Position numbers and translations under genes: made by a program. Source: Saururus chinensis (taxonomy: Eukaryota > Streptophyta > Magnoliopsida > Piperales > Saururaceae). Taken from it: DNA of 64,000 nucleotides. The first letter of the stretch is position 1, and each line of letters begins with the position of its first letter. Shown here piece by piece: positions 37,004 through 49,599 of this stretch. Location: assembly GCA_035235625.1 (NCBI GenBank), contig CP141145.1, positions 34,266,668-34,330,667 of the forward strand. The letters run 5' to 3'. The notes beneath the pieces were generated by a model. It worked only from the letters and a program-made list of their open reading frames with translations. It had not been told where the DNA came from and did not search any database.

Positions 37004-40000
37004 TCAACTAACAATTGAAGCTTCGCTTGATAATTTAGGAAGACGAGCATCAACAGCTTCTTTCAGCTTCCTACCTAATGCCAATGCCAGTGGAGGAGGA
37101 ACTGCATTTCCTATCTGTCTGTGCTTATTTATGATGTTACCATTAAACTTGTAGCTATCAGGGAAACCCTGCATTTAGAGAGAGCATGGTTCATAGGCCT
37201 AATCTGAATGTTTAAATATTAAGCATGAACAATAGCAAATTTTGGCAAGGACAAATGGTGCAACACAAGGAAATAGAGGAACATACTTGAGACCGGGCAC
37301 ACTCCCGAACTGTAAGTATTCTGTCCTGATCAGGGTGAAAGCACATGCCAACCTTGCCCATAGGCTGTGGATCAGTAATGGAAGTAGGGAAATTTCCCTC
37401 CCAGTCCAATCGACCAAAGAGTCCCTTCCATTGATTGTGCCTTTTGGCTGTGTTTGGTAGGCACCATGGTATCAAATCAACCACTTGCCCAGTCGATAAT
37501 TTAACCTGCAACCAAGTAGCCCACCATCAGCTTTATAAGAAGAAAACATAAACTTCTGCTTTAGTTTGAAAGTACATTTAGATGATAACTACCTTTTCAT
37601 CTGGTAGGTCATGCCAATCAGCACCTGGACGTTTTGGGATTTTTTGGCATCTGATCAAATTAAGCTCGTTCATTTCCTTTGAAATATGATCAGACAAAGT
37701 AATCATGCTCCCACGAATCTGCTTCTGAAACCATGACACTGCATTCTGTCCGTACTTTTGAGGCACAGAAAGATGAATATTAAATAAGGTTAGCTCGAGA
37801 CTTGCAAGGGGTAGCAGTCAGGACTTAAAGTAGTGTTTGAAATTAAATTCAAGAATTCACTTAGCTCAAACAATAGTTATAAATCAAGTTAATATTTGAA
37901 AGTTAATTTTGCATTTCATGGACAAAAGTCACAGTTACTAAATCTTGACGAGCATAGTCATGCTGTAAGTTAACAAAATTTCACAAGAGACACTAAACAG
38001 AATTAAGCAAGGAGAGAATATGACTTTGATTAGCAACCAAAAAAACGGACAAAAGAAAAATTTTAAGATGAACTCACATCAATGTTCAAGTTAGATGATC
38101 CATTTTTGACAGGTGGGAGATCTCCAATTGTGTCCCTTACTGTTATTGAACGAAAAGGAGCACCATTAACAGTACTTCTGACAGCAGCATACGGTACATT
38201 TCCTGGTATTGAAATCTTCAATTCAGGACTAGCAAAAACGTGCATAGGTTCTGGCCACTCAGGAAGTATATCGCCTGGTGAAGCAGCCCATATAAAAGCT
38301 CGCTTACGTGACTGAGAAACACCAAAAGCACCAGCTTCTAAGATACCAAACCTCACCTTCAATGACCAGAGAAGAAAACATAAGAAATAAAACTAAAAAG
38401 GTGAAGCAGTAAAACACACATAACGCACATGATTTAAACCAGCACCATTCAAAAGAAAACAAATAATTTAAGTAACCTGATAGCCCATTTCAAGCAGTGA
38501 GGCAATGGTTAATCGGAAAGTTTGTCCCTTGTTGAAAGACACAAAATTTCTCACATTCTCCAACAGGAAATATCTCGGTCTAAAGTAATCAGCAAATGAT
38601 AAAAATGCCAAGATCATCTCACACTGGACTTTACTCCATGTACTCTGGTTAAACCTATTCATGCCAGAAAACCCCTACAAAAAATAGCCTCCATTTCGTG
38701 AGAAAAGACACATATGCAACTAGGAGAAAAAACAATTGGAAGCAAATTTATAGACCTGACATGGTGGACCACCATTGATAAAATCAACTTGACCTGGCAC
38801 AGGCAAATTCTCAATCGTCTCTTTGCTAAATTTTGCTGACAATTCTGCAGCCTCAGAAATAGCAATACAATCGTCCAAATCCCCACATTTCTCCATTATA
38901 GCCCTAATTTCATTTTGTTTCATTTGAGTAAGACCAATAATGTAAATTCAAGATCAGTAACAACTCCATATGTTATTTACCTCAATATGACATTGCAGTT
39001 ATCAGCAAAGACCAAAGCTTCAGGATGATTGCAATTAAATGCCTCTGCTGCTGGATTTTCATATTCAATGGCCCACTTGGTCACCGATACTCCTGACAAT
39101 GATTATAGCAATAATGAGAATTTTTTTTTATTCTATTAGTTAAAAACTACCTTCCAGATGTCTGCTCAAACTGATAAAAAAGGAGTTTTCATAAAAATAG
39201 AACACATGTACCAGATTTTTGTAGTCCTTCAGACAAACCACCACAGCCAGCAAATATATCCAGTGTTGCTAAGCGGGTCCCTTGAATTTCAGAATAATTA
39301 TTGGATTCATCTTCTCCTATTTTTGACTTTCCCTTGCTCTTTCTTGATGGAGGAGCAGCTGCTGCTTTCTCCGCAAAAGTCCTTAGAAGGAGGCTAGCAG
39401 GCAGCTATTAATTGAAAAAAAAAAAGTCACAGGGGAAAGCCATAGAAGATAAGAAGTGTATAACCTAACCCAAGCCAGAACACAAAAGTAAAATACCTGA
39501 TTGATTGTTCCTGTGGCAGGATCATAGGCATATTCACAATAGAATATATGGTCAAATACTGCAGGCCCATCCACAGAGGGAATTTCTTGCTTCCTTCTTA
39601 CTTGGCACTTTCCCTCTATTGTCTCTACAGATAAATTAAGTATTTCTTCACTGTAGTAAACCTGCTTATTTAGATCAGCCATAAGGCAATGTAAAGTTTA
39701 AAATATTTACAATAAACCAAAAAAGAGTAGAAAATTTAAAAAAACTTTTTTTACAAGTAATAAAAGTAATTGTTTACCTCTCTGATATCTGAAACATATG
39801 CTTTCTCACTTGATACATCCTCTGGCCTGAAAAATCTTCTGACTTTCACATGGGTAGATTTAGGATTAGCCTGCTTATAATTTTTTTGTGTCTCAATCTC
39901 GAGCAACTGGCATACTACATAGGCTTTTAGCCCAACATTTCTGCCGGCCTTAAACTTTAAGGTATCCTCCAATGCTGTCTCCAAGAAATGACAGGGTGCA

Positions 40001-43000
40001 ATGTATACAAAATCATGAACAGAATATTTGTTATTGTTGTAAATGAAGCTACATTTTGAGGGATTCACACTGAATTCATCCTTTTTAACCTCCCGTATGT
40101 TGCAAGAATGACAAATGCCAGATCCAAGGCCTATTGTGTCAAAAGGTATGGCAAAGAAGGCACCACTCTCAGGCCAATACAAGCTTTTACAAAAGTACTC
40201 CATTGGCAAGCCTTTCTTGTTCCTCTCCTCTGCTCTTACACGATCAATACTATCAGCACTTATATTTTCCTTTCTGTATTGATGTCCCCAAGGTCGTTGG
40301 TAAATGTCCACCTTTACTTTTTTCTTTATATCACCCAAATCAAATTCAATACACTGGTTAGTCAAAAACAACTCCCTCTCATTGGCTGCATTTTCCAGAA
40401 CAGTTTCAGAACCTTTCTGCAACAGTCTTCCATGTGCCATTTTCTCCCCATCCAATGTTACAAACATGTACTCCACAAAGGTTATGAACCTGTCATTTGC
40501 AGCACTTTCCACTTCCACCAAAACAGCATCTCCTACAGCAACTGAATCACCATTAACTTTTGCTGTTTTATAAAGTACCAAACCGGAGCTCATTTTGCCA
40601 TTAGAATCTCCTTCCCATTTAATCCCTGCTTTAGAATTTGATTTTTGTCGTGATGAATCTAATGTAAGTTGCTTGGAGGAACTGTTTTTCTGTGGCAACT
40701 GAGACTCCACCTCAGCACTCTCATCATCCTCATTCTCCTCTTGATCCTCAATTTCATCTTCTTCTTCTTCTTTCAGATCAATACCATCTCCATTCACAAG
40801 GTCCTCCGGGAAATGGCAAGAATAGTAATCACCCCAAATTCTATTAATCATCTTTGTGGTGGTAGCCCGCATGGGCTTCTTCTTGGGTGCCAGTGGTGCA
40901 GCTAAGGCCCTTGGGTTCAAATTTGCTTCCCTTTTTAGAAGCAACTTTTTCTTCATATCCAATTTTGTATGGTGCCTCTCCTCCATCTTATTTGACAGAC
41001 CAGTAATGAAAGCACATTTTTGAATCATTTTATCAGGATACTCGGAAAATTGCTGAAGAATTATTTGTCCATGAACAACTGCATATCTCTCAACTGCTGC
41101 AGGATTTGAGGAAATGTAAGCTGCATCGTCCTGCCTAAATTCTACCACTTTCTTAATGACATCTATAAATGAAAGCTTTGAGGCCCGGCTTTGATCTTTC
41201 AACAGGGTGATAATGCCCACTGCAAGCTTTGCAGTTTTGATAACAGGTTCATACCAAGGCAGATACTGTTTTGATGGCTTACCAAGCCGGTACCTGAAAA
41301 CAAATGAGAACAAATAACACATTAGATAGTCATTTGAAATCTTTTCAAAAATACACAAGTATAGTGTTCGTAATCAGACACCAAAATGATTAAGAATAGC
41401 TAAAGAACTTCCCAGGATATGAAGTTATGAATAAAAAACGAGTGGTAGCTATATATGATAACAAATATAGAGATCTAGTGAGGTTCTATATTACAATTCA
41501 CCTCCAAGCATAAATATGAAGTTTAAAAAAACCTATAGAAAAATAGACCTCACCCAGCTAGGGATTGGCAACACTAGCAACATACCAATAGAATGTCATT
41601 GAGATGTCAAAACTTGCAACCAGGTGTCACAAAAAATAATAAAAGCAAAATCACTTTGCAAGACACCACAGCGGAAAAGATGACAAGAGTGGTGACTGTA
41701 TATGTAAGCAATTATAAAGACCTATTTAAACTATAGCTTACCAACTAACACCTGATTATAAGTATTTAAGTTTATATCAAACTATGAAAAAGAATGGTTC
41801 ACTCCTCAACCAGCTAGTTGGGATTGGCCAAACTGACAACCATGGCATCAAATGTTATTCATAAGTCATAAACTTGACGCAACTCAGAGGACATTTCAGA
41901 TACCTTATCTGCAGACAAATAACTTCTCCCAGGCTACATTAATTAGCATACTTCACACTAGTACATCAATATGGATGATAAACAAGAAAAAATGCTTGTA
42001 GAAAAAACTAGATTAGTTTTTTCCTAATTGTGCAAGCTAAAAAACCTAGGACTCAGTGCACACTTGGCCACTTAGCGACTATATGCATGGCTGTGACAGT
42101 TGCAAAAAAACATATGGCCCAATCTGGCTGCAGAAAAATAGTTGAAACCTTGACAAAATTTATACTGAGAAGAATGTATACAGCAGACCCCATTCACTCA
42201 CAGGCACAAAAAAAAGAACGCTTCTGCAAGGTTTACTAGTAATACCTAATTATTGCTAAAAACCCTAACAAAATTTATACTGATAAGAATGTAATGCAAC
42301 AGACCCCATTCACTCACAGCCACCAAAAAAAAGAATGCTCCGCAAGGTTTACTAGTAATACCTAATTTTTGCTAAAAACATCTCCCCACAGAACACTAAA
42401 CAGTGCAGTATTTACCAAGTTGGTGTAGTTTCTTGTTTGTTCAATGTCATAATTATCTACAGGTATGAAGAATTTTCTTTTACCCCTAACAACATATAAC
42501 AACAATGAAAAACAGCTCTCTTTTTAACTCATCAACAGGAAAAAAAATGACAATCCAGTAGCAAACTTGAGTCTTGGCCTTCTACTTCTGATACACGTAT
42601 GGCATGTTGTACCACATTAAACAAATAATATCTTTCATTTCAGAAGAGAAATAAAAAAGATGAAGCTACCAGGCTAAATCCGTCCGAATTGAGATAAATA
42701 TCATTTCTGCCCCATACTCAATCATCCACTCTTTAATTGCACTTAAATAAATCGCAATTCCATCAGGACTTGTCCCTCCAGGTTTACTTGAAGATGAATG
42801 CAACTTGTTCTCACTATAAAATCCACCACCATCATCTAATGTCATGATTCCCGACCCAAATATCGCTGTGTCTACCTCAGCACCGGGTATTATTGGAAGG
42901 AGCTCCAAAGGAACAAGTCTTGAATCAGAATTGTAAAGAGACCAATTGTGAAGCACAGCTCGAGGAAGTTCATCAGGATACATTGACCCATCATCCTCAA

Positions 43001-44174
43001 AAAACATATATTCGTCCATCTCCTCTGCAGATGATTTATAATATGATGGCAAAGGATAATCATTGGCTATTTCATCTTCATTAATCTTGATGTAGAACTT
43101 CTTATCATTTTTATGATTTTTCTTTTTTAAAGACTTCATATACTCTTCCTCCTGTAGTAGTAAAGCCAGCTTCTCATCCTCATCTACGTCCATTACCGTT
43201 CCATTGCAAAAACCAGGTTGACCATGTTTGTCTCCATCACTAATAATCAGTCTCCCACCTAATACAGAAGGTTGAGACGAGTCAATATCTTTTTTCTTTC
43301 TACACTCTTCCCTGAGTGAGATAAGAGCAGGCAATCCAGTGAACATCTGATCATTTACCTTTGTTGACTGATCCAAGCCAATCAACTGATTGTATATAAA
43401 CTCACCCAGTGAGACAACAAAATCCTTAGTGGGTGCTCCAGCATGAATGGCCTTGCTAGCAGTCAGTGAGCGAACAACTGCAGCAAGCAGCTCATCAAGA
43501 CCCAAGTGAGGATTCCCACCACAAGTTGCGGACAACTTTTTGTAAACTTCCACACATGTTTGAGCTTTGTCAAAAAAATAATTAAATAACTTTTTGTAAG
43601 AAGGTGCAGGTTTTAAGCAGTCATAATCCGCAACTTCGGTAGATACCCAAATCACAGGAGAACCATCTTCATACCCAGATATTGACCACTCTTCAATTCT
43701 TCCAAATCCTTCACATCTGACTCCTCTTTCTTTATCTTTATCAGAAGCACTATCCCAAGGCAAAATCAGGGCAGAAATATATAAATCTTCAGCTTCAGAC
43801 ATTTCAAAGGGTTTCGGATTTCCATTTTCATCATGAAATATGAAATCCACAAGTTTTCTGTTAGGCCGTCTGTCATCTTCTGTAGGGACACTTTTGGTTA
43901 GACGGACTGCTAAAATTTCCTCCTCAACTAATTGGATTTGCTTCGTTTCAATTATAGAAGACTTATCACAAATATAAATCGATTTCTCCTTGAAATTAGA
44001 ACAGGCAGCAGCTCGTTTAGGCCTTTTTTGTGATGCTTCAGAATCCCCTACCCCACCAGAAGAATTTCTCTTCTTCCCATTCAAACCAGCCTCTGCAACC
44101 ACTTCCTCAGCTGCTTTGGCATCATGTTGAACAGACTTTGACCTTAAACATTTGCCTCTGTTCTGACCCTTCAT
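37004..44174 (-). CDS. MET1: DNA (cytosine-5)-methyltransferase 1, 11 coding exons, intact
   Basis: Maintenance methyltransferase that restores CG methylation on hemimethylated DNA behind replication forks in the nucleus. Coding exons on the minus strand: 42670-44174, 39778-41293, 39497-39661, 39212-39404, 38981-39092, 38756-38903, 38477-38674, 38078-38356, 37593-37754, 37287-37505, 37004-37168. All joints are GT..AG and in frame, giving 1,553 residues, close to the roughly 1,530 of Arabidopsis MET1. Visible parts: an N-terminal basic RPKRAAA; two replication-foci (RFTS) domains at about 100-240 ([13 protein letters not shown]) and 380-500 ([20 protein letters not shown]); an acidic linker at about 675-695; BAH1 at about 750-870 and BAH2 at about 925-1060. 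The catalytic domain has FAGCGG (1113-1118), GGPPCQ with the nucleophile Cys1212, ENVRNF (1252 on), QSRKR (1294-1298) and GNAVPPPLA (1519 on). The start at MKGQNRG was chosen because upstream in-frame residues look like intron and a TAG acceptor sits two bases before the ATG. No breaks were seen. Confidence 0.97.
42151..42380. repeat. Tandem duplication in MET1 intron 1, two units of about 115 bp
   Basis: ACAAAATTTATACTGANAAG starts at 42153 and again at 42268. Both units run through CAGACCCCATTCACTCACAG and end in TTTACTAGTAATACCTAAT. They are about 90% alike. They lie wholly within the intron between coding exons 1 and 2 (41294-42669). Confidence 0.88.
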
Positions 44175-46641
44175 TTCTACAGCACAAAGTAAAATGCTTT
44201 TAGATATCAAGTACAAAAAAGAAATCTGAGAACAAACAAAGGAAAATCCCATGAATGATATTAATACAAAAAAACCCTGAAAAGCCAACATAAAAAAATG
44301 AACATGAGAAACTGATCTCAAGAAATGAGTTTAATATAAATTTTCAGTCTACAGAGTGAACCAAGTTCCATTTTACAAAGGCTCTAATTTTTAGATGCAT
44401 TTTCCAGAATATAGCATAAAGATTAGCATAAGTATAGACAACTGACACAATTGAAAGATATGAAGTAGTGATAGATGGCAAACAAATCAACATCAAAGGA
44501 TGCAAATGTAAGAAGACCATTTCCATACAAAAGAGCATAAACATTAACGCACGGGAAACTATATTTTATAAATTACAATAATTAAGAAAATAAGGCCATG
44601 CAAATATACAAAAGATAGTAAAAGGTGAACATTACAAAATCATCTCATTGATGCATTATGCCCCCTATCTGTGGGCAGCATCATAGATCTCATTTAGTCT
44701 ACGGCCACAATCAGATGACAATATAATCCATGTGAAGAACATTGTTTCCCAGCTTCAGGTCGGCCCTACTTGATTAAACCCACCAGAGAGGAAATGTTAG
44801 TTGAAGTTACGCCATGATCATCATCACATGATTTTCTAGTAACCTCAGGTGGGCTTCTTGAGACACAAGGAAACCAGATTCCTTTATACACAAAACCATC
44901 CCAGAGAGAAAGAAAGAAGCTAAATAATGGCACATATACAACAAGATACGTCACAGCATGCACAACAACAAGGAACATAAAAAATCAAGCTCAACTTGAA
45001 ATGTTTAGCATTATGAAGAATCCCAAAAAATCAAGCAGCAAACATGTGAGAAAAACTTACAATAACAACAAATAAGACACAGGGAATCTTCAAGGCAATT
45101 ACTACTCAGACACTAGTAAAAAAACCCTTGTCTATGCTCTCAGAAGCACACCACAGAAATTTGAACAGCCAAAATGAACAAGGAACATAAAAAACAAGTT
45201 CAAGTTGGTATATTTAGCTTTATGGAAAATTCCCCAAAATTGTACAGCAAAAACTAGAGAAAGACTTACAAGAACAAGAAAATGATACAGGAACTAATCA
45301 GATGTTTATAGAAAAACATTGTCAATGCTCTTTGAAAAGAACCATGAAGTGATTATAACAAAAACTGGAAACATACATTTTAATATTATGTCTTTAATTC
45401 TACATAAAATGGCCTCTTTCATCCAGAATTTTGTCAATTCATATTTCTTTACCATATTTTAGTGAATGAATCCATGAGCAGAATCCATGTCCGTCACCCC
45501 ATACAAATTGGGATAAGATGTTGATGATGATGAGCTCACTGTTCTATGTCCAGTCTATAAAGCATCAACTTTCAACCAAAATCTCTACCAAGATTTTTTT
45601 TTTCCATTTCCAATTATTTAAAAACCCTTGTAGTCATCTCAGGACAACAAGCAAAAAACAGTGTTCAGTAAAAAAGATTAAGTTTTACTGCTGAAAATCT
45701 AAGGAATCAAGAGCAGTAAATTAAAATGAATTTTGCAGCTTCATCATCACCATTTAAACCTGAGGCCAGATATTTCTGGGCAGGCAACATGGATGGTGTA
45801 TCAACAAAATGATGATACAAAATCCGTGTGAGAATATAATGGCTAGATTTCAACCCAGATGGCCTTCTTGACACAAACCTCCAGATGGATATATTGAGGC
45901 AGTTTTGCAGCTTATAAATAAAAAATAGTACATTTGAATATTTTTTCCATAAATCAAATTCCAGAGAAATTATAATCCAATATGTTGCGTCCAAATTTTA
46001 GAAAATGCAAACGAGGCCTTCAACCCTCCAATGTACAACTATCAATAAGAACCATGCAGATAACCAATGTCTAACAGGAAAAGGAAAATCAAACAAGAAA
46101 AGGCAACATTTTTTAAGCAAATATAAGAACAAATGTAATAAGAAGCTGAGCAAGGAAAAGAGTCAGTAGAGAATTCAATCAGTAGAATTTTCCATAAAGT
46201 ACATGTCATAAACAGATTAAAAAAACACAGACACACTTATTTACAAGACATGATTTTTGAAACATTTAAAGGATTGGTCTATTCAGGCACTTGAGCTTCT
46301 ACTTTACATTCCATTACTTGTTCATTCTTCCCCATCTTTTATATTTTCTTAGTGAGTTTTCTCATACTCATTTTGACCCAGTTGCAATCTTTAACTTTAG
46401 ATAAATTTTTGAAAAACCTTCTTTTTTCTTTGATCTCGATTATTTGAACACCCTTCTTAAACAAATTTTTTTAAAAAAGGGATCTACGTGAAGTATAAAT
46501 ATCTAAAAAGAACCATTCAACCCCCCCACCGTTCCCACCAAGTAAGGCTTCAGCAGCACCAAAAACCACATCTCTCCTCACCCTTTTCACTCCCTAATCA
46601 AATAATGATTACACACACACAATGATTTCTTTCTAGGCTTA

Positions 46642-46868
46642 CTTACTCTATTTTACTCTTTAAAAGAATCCCTAAATAGAGTAAAAGAGTAAAATAGTGT
46701 AAGCAAATTACACTTATTTTATCTAAGTTTACTCTATTTTGAAAATAGTATATTACACTTATTCTATTTTGCACTTACTCTATTTGGGGATTCTGTGAAA
46801 ATAGAGTAAATTACACTTATTCTACTAAATTTTATTCTATTTTTAAAAGAATAAAATAGAGTAAAGTA
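46642..46868. repeat. AT-rich hairpin, MITE-like
   Basis: The left end TTACTCTATTTTACTCTTTA is mirrored on the right by AAAAGAATAAAATAGAGTAA. A second inverted pair inside it (GAATCCCTAAATAGAGTAAA and TTACTCTATTTGGGGATTC) makes a nested hairpin. Size and composition fit a small non-autonomous DNA transposon, but no target duplication is clear. Confidence 0.6.
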
Positions 46869-46984
46869 CACAACTCTACCACCACTGCATGCAAGCCATG
46901 ACATCACAAATGTGATCTTTCCAATGGAAAACACAATCATGTTGTTTTCATGAAACAGCACGATCGTAATGTTTGCTGTTTCTG

Positions 46985-47260
46985 GAAACTGGTTGGCCAC
47001 AACCTGGACAGCCAACTAGGGCACAGCCTCATTTGCCCTAGCATAGCATCATCTAGCCATGGTCTAGCCTTGCTGGAGACAGCCTGCTATACATATGGCC
47101 TGGCCACCTGGCTGGCCTTGGCCTCAAGCTGGCCGCCACCATGACCTGGCCACAGAGGTGGCTGCCCTGGTCAGCCAAGGCAGAGCCAGATCTGGCCTCA
47201 CTGCAGCCTGGCCTAGCCATGGCTGGCTTCCAGCATTCCTGGCCAGCCTCCCAACTGCTA
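46985..47260. repeat. CTGGCC-rich low-complexity stretch
   Basis: Short words TGGCC, CTGGC and GCCTGG recur many times in a GC-rich patch surrounded by AT-rich DNA. Open frames on both strands here are composition artefacts. Confidence 0.65.
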
Positions 47261-47869
47261 AAAAGAGAATAAAACAGCAGCCAGGAAGGATTGGAGCCAC
47301 GATGAGGAGGCCCTGGCGGCAGAGATAGCAGTGGTCAAATTGCAAGTGTGGCAGTAGAGGTTGGCGGTGGCAGACATGGTGGAGGAAGTGAAAAGAAGGA
47401 AGGGAAAGCAGAAATATAAAGAGAGGGGTGGGTCTAGCACTTAGATAAAAGGGTTAGAATTAAGTGACTCAGGATGACAATTTGAAACTTTATAAAATGT
47501 TATAAAAGTCATGTGAAGGAAAATTAAAGGGGGGCAGTTATGTGTAAAAAGTTTCATGTAGCTATAGGTATGTGAAATTTTCTGAAACGTAATTCAGTTC
47601 ACCTAAAATATAACAAACAAATGAATCAATGACAACCAGGAAAATGCAGTAGCTCAATGAGAAGACCATTTTTTCATAAACAGAACTTCACATTCATTTC
47701 AGATTTTATTTTTATAGAAAATGATTAAAGCAAACTTATAACTATAAAGCAAAGAGCATTATCAAGTCCAAACTTCGTGTTAACAAAATTTGAAGGCAGC
47801 AATGCACATCAAACAAGGCAGTGGCAAATAAAAGGCATTAATCTTCTCAGATTTTGATAATGTAAGTAT

Positions 47870-48180
47870 ATGTAACTCGCATTGATCAATGAGAAACCAT
47901 TAATAATGCATCTAAAATCTAACTCGTATTTATTAGTGAGAAACTGTTGATAATGCATCTAAAATATAACATATTGATCAATTAGAAACTATTGATAATG
48001 CATTGATCAATGAGTAACTATTGATACTGCATCTAAAATCTAACTCGCAATGACATTCAAGTAATGTTACAATTCAAGTAAACCAATTCCACAAAGACAC
48101 CAGATATTCAAATAAACCACTTCCACAAGGCATTCAAGTAAACCAATTATACAAAGGCACAAGAAATTCAAGTAAATATT
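47870..48180. repeat. Two adjacent degenerate tandem arrays
   Basis: 47870-48050 repeats a unit built on TTGATCAATGAGAAACTATT followed by GATAATGCATCTAAAATCTA, three to four diverged units. 48050-48180 repeats ATTCAAGTAAACCAATTCCA followed by CAAAGGCAC, about four units. Confidence 0.75.
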
Positions 48181-49149
48181 ATGCTAGGTCTACATCATAG
48201 AAGAGGTGAAAAAAATGAAAGAGTATCTTAGCGGGTTGAAGAAGCAATTAGTAAATGTCAATAATATATGGTTGACAAAACTTTCTTAATGTTTTAAATA
48301 AAATTATCAATCATCCATTTGCAATAGTTGCCAATAGTAGCAACGAAAAAAGGCTGACAATGAAAAGGCATTGTTTTTTCATACACAAAAAAGATTGATA
48401 TGTTTAAGATGAGGATACCAAAGGAAAACTTATAGAAGATGAGCTATACACAATTTAATCATTGAAGATGAATGCTCAATCGTTTAGTTGCTAAATGACA
48501 AATGTTGAAAACGATACACAATGAGACAAAACCAAATTACATTGGCAAGGAAGTCCAAATGAACTATACATAATTTAAGCAAGAAAGACAATGAGAAACT
48601 AGTAATAAACAATACACAATTTAATGAAGGAAGTGATCAATACCAAATAAGAAACCATTACAAAGTAATAGAAGGCAGCAATGCACATAAAACAAGGCAA
48701 GTCAAGCAACTAAGCACATCAAAGACCAACAAATAAATCTAGGACCAAAAAAGGCAAGACTTTTACCCAAGCCAGAAGGTCAAAACCAAGAATGCAAAGC
48801 AAGTACGGAAAATAAGATTAAACTAATGAGATGGGAGATTTCAGCAATTAGAGTGGTGGAGAAGATGGGGGGGTGAAGAGCTGCTTCCGTAGAGGCCAGG
48901 GGTGGAGGAGACCGGAGGTGAAGGGAGGCCGCTACTGGCCATAGACGGTGGATGGCCTGAAACAAGAGGCCTCCTTTTTAACCCCCTGTTACTGGCGATG
49001 GATACTAGAGTTGGGGGTTGGGGCGGAGGGAGGGTGGAGCAGGTCGTGGGGGGTGGAGGAGGATGAAAACAGTGGAGCGGGCCGTGGTGGAGGATGCCGT
49101 GTGTTGAGGAGGAAAGTCGAAGGAGAACGGGGGTGGAGGAGGGAGGAGG

Positions 49150-49310
49150 AGGCATACCTGGAGATGGAGAGCTGGCTGAAGCTGGAAAGGAGAGCTAGCC
49201 AGCTAGGTCGAGACGCTGGAGAAATGAAAGCAGATGGCCTTTGAAGTGCCGTGGCTTTTCTGGCGGGTGTTTTTCCTTTTTGATTTGGGCTTCCCGCGCT
49301 ATCCACCAGA
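49150..49310 (-). promoter_or_regulatory. Candidate distal MET1 promoter and first leader exon
   Basis: A GC-rich patch in AT-rich DNA. The plus strand reads CTTCCCGCGC at 49290-49299, close to the E2F core TTSSCGC. The minus strand has a good donor CAG|GTATG at 49158/49157. Arabidopsis MET1 is known to be controlled by the retinoblastoma/E2F pathway, which is why the motif is noted. The link across 5 kb to MET1 is inference, and the patch could serve an unrelated transcript. Confidence 0.3.
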
Positions 49311-49599
49311 GACTCCGATGAGAAACTTCGCCAAAAGGGCCTCCAGCAATATGGGCGATCGTGCTCCCTGGTGTGCATCGTAAATTTAGTGGGTGAGTAT
49401 TTTTGGATTTTGTAGCTTTTGTTTGTTTGTTTGTTTATGTTGAGCATGATGCCCGACCGCGTGTCGCCAACGGGAACGAGGAATTAAGGGGCGAAGGTGA
49501 CAAATATTGGAAGCGGTCGGAATCCACATAAAACAACAGATAAGTTCTATGAAAATAACCTAATAAAAAAATATTATATAAGTAATAATTAAATAAATT

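Larger units (their letters stand above)
44175..49157 (-). other. Non-coding DNA upstream of MET1; possible 5' leader intron
   Basis: No other gene is recognisable in 5 kb. A minus-strand acceptor-like CTTTGTGCTGTAG ends at 44177, two bases before the MET1 ATG, so the leader is probably spliced. A candidate donor CAG|GTATG lies at 49158/49157. Several closer donors are equally possible, so the intron extent is inference. Repeats inside it are listed separately. Confidence 0.4.

Noticed and set aside
44172-44321. In-frame upstream extension of MET1 (MRSVSHVHFFMLAF...)
   Set aside because: Hydrophobic, AT-rich translation unlike any MET1 N-terminus, and a TAG acceptor-like site lies between it and the MKGQNRG start, so it is more likely intron.
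48989-49447. 152-codon minus-strand frame rich in Pro and Ser
   Set aside because: Low-complexity translation of a GC-rich patch with no family resemblance; more likely leader or promoter DNA than a protein gene.
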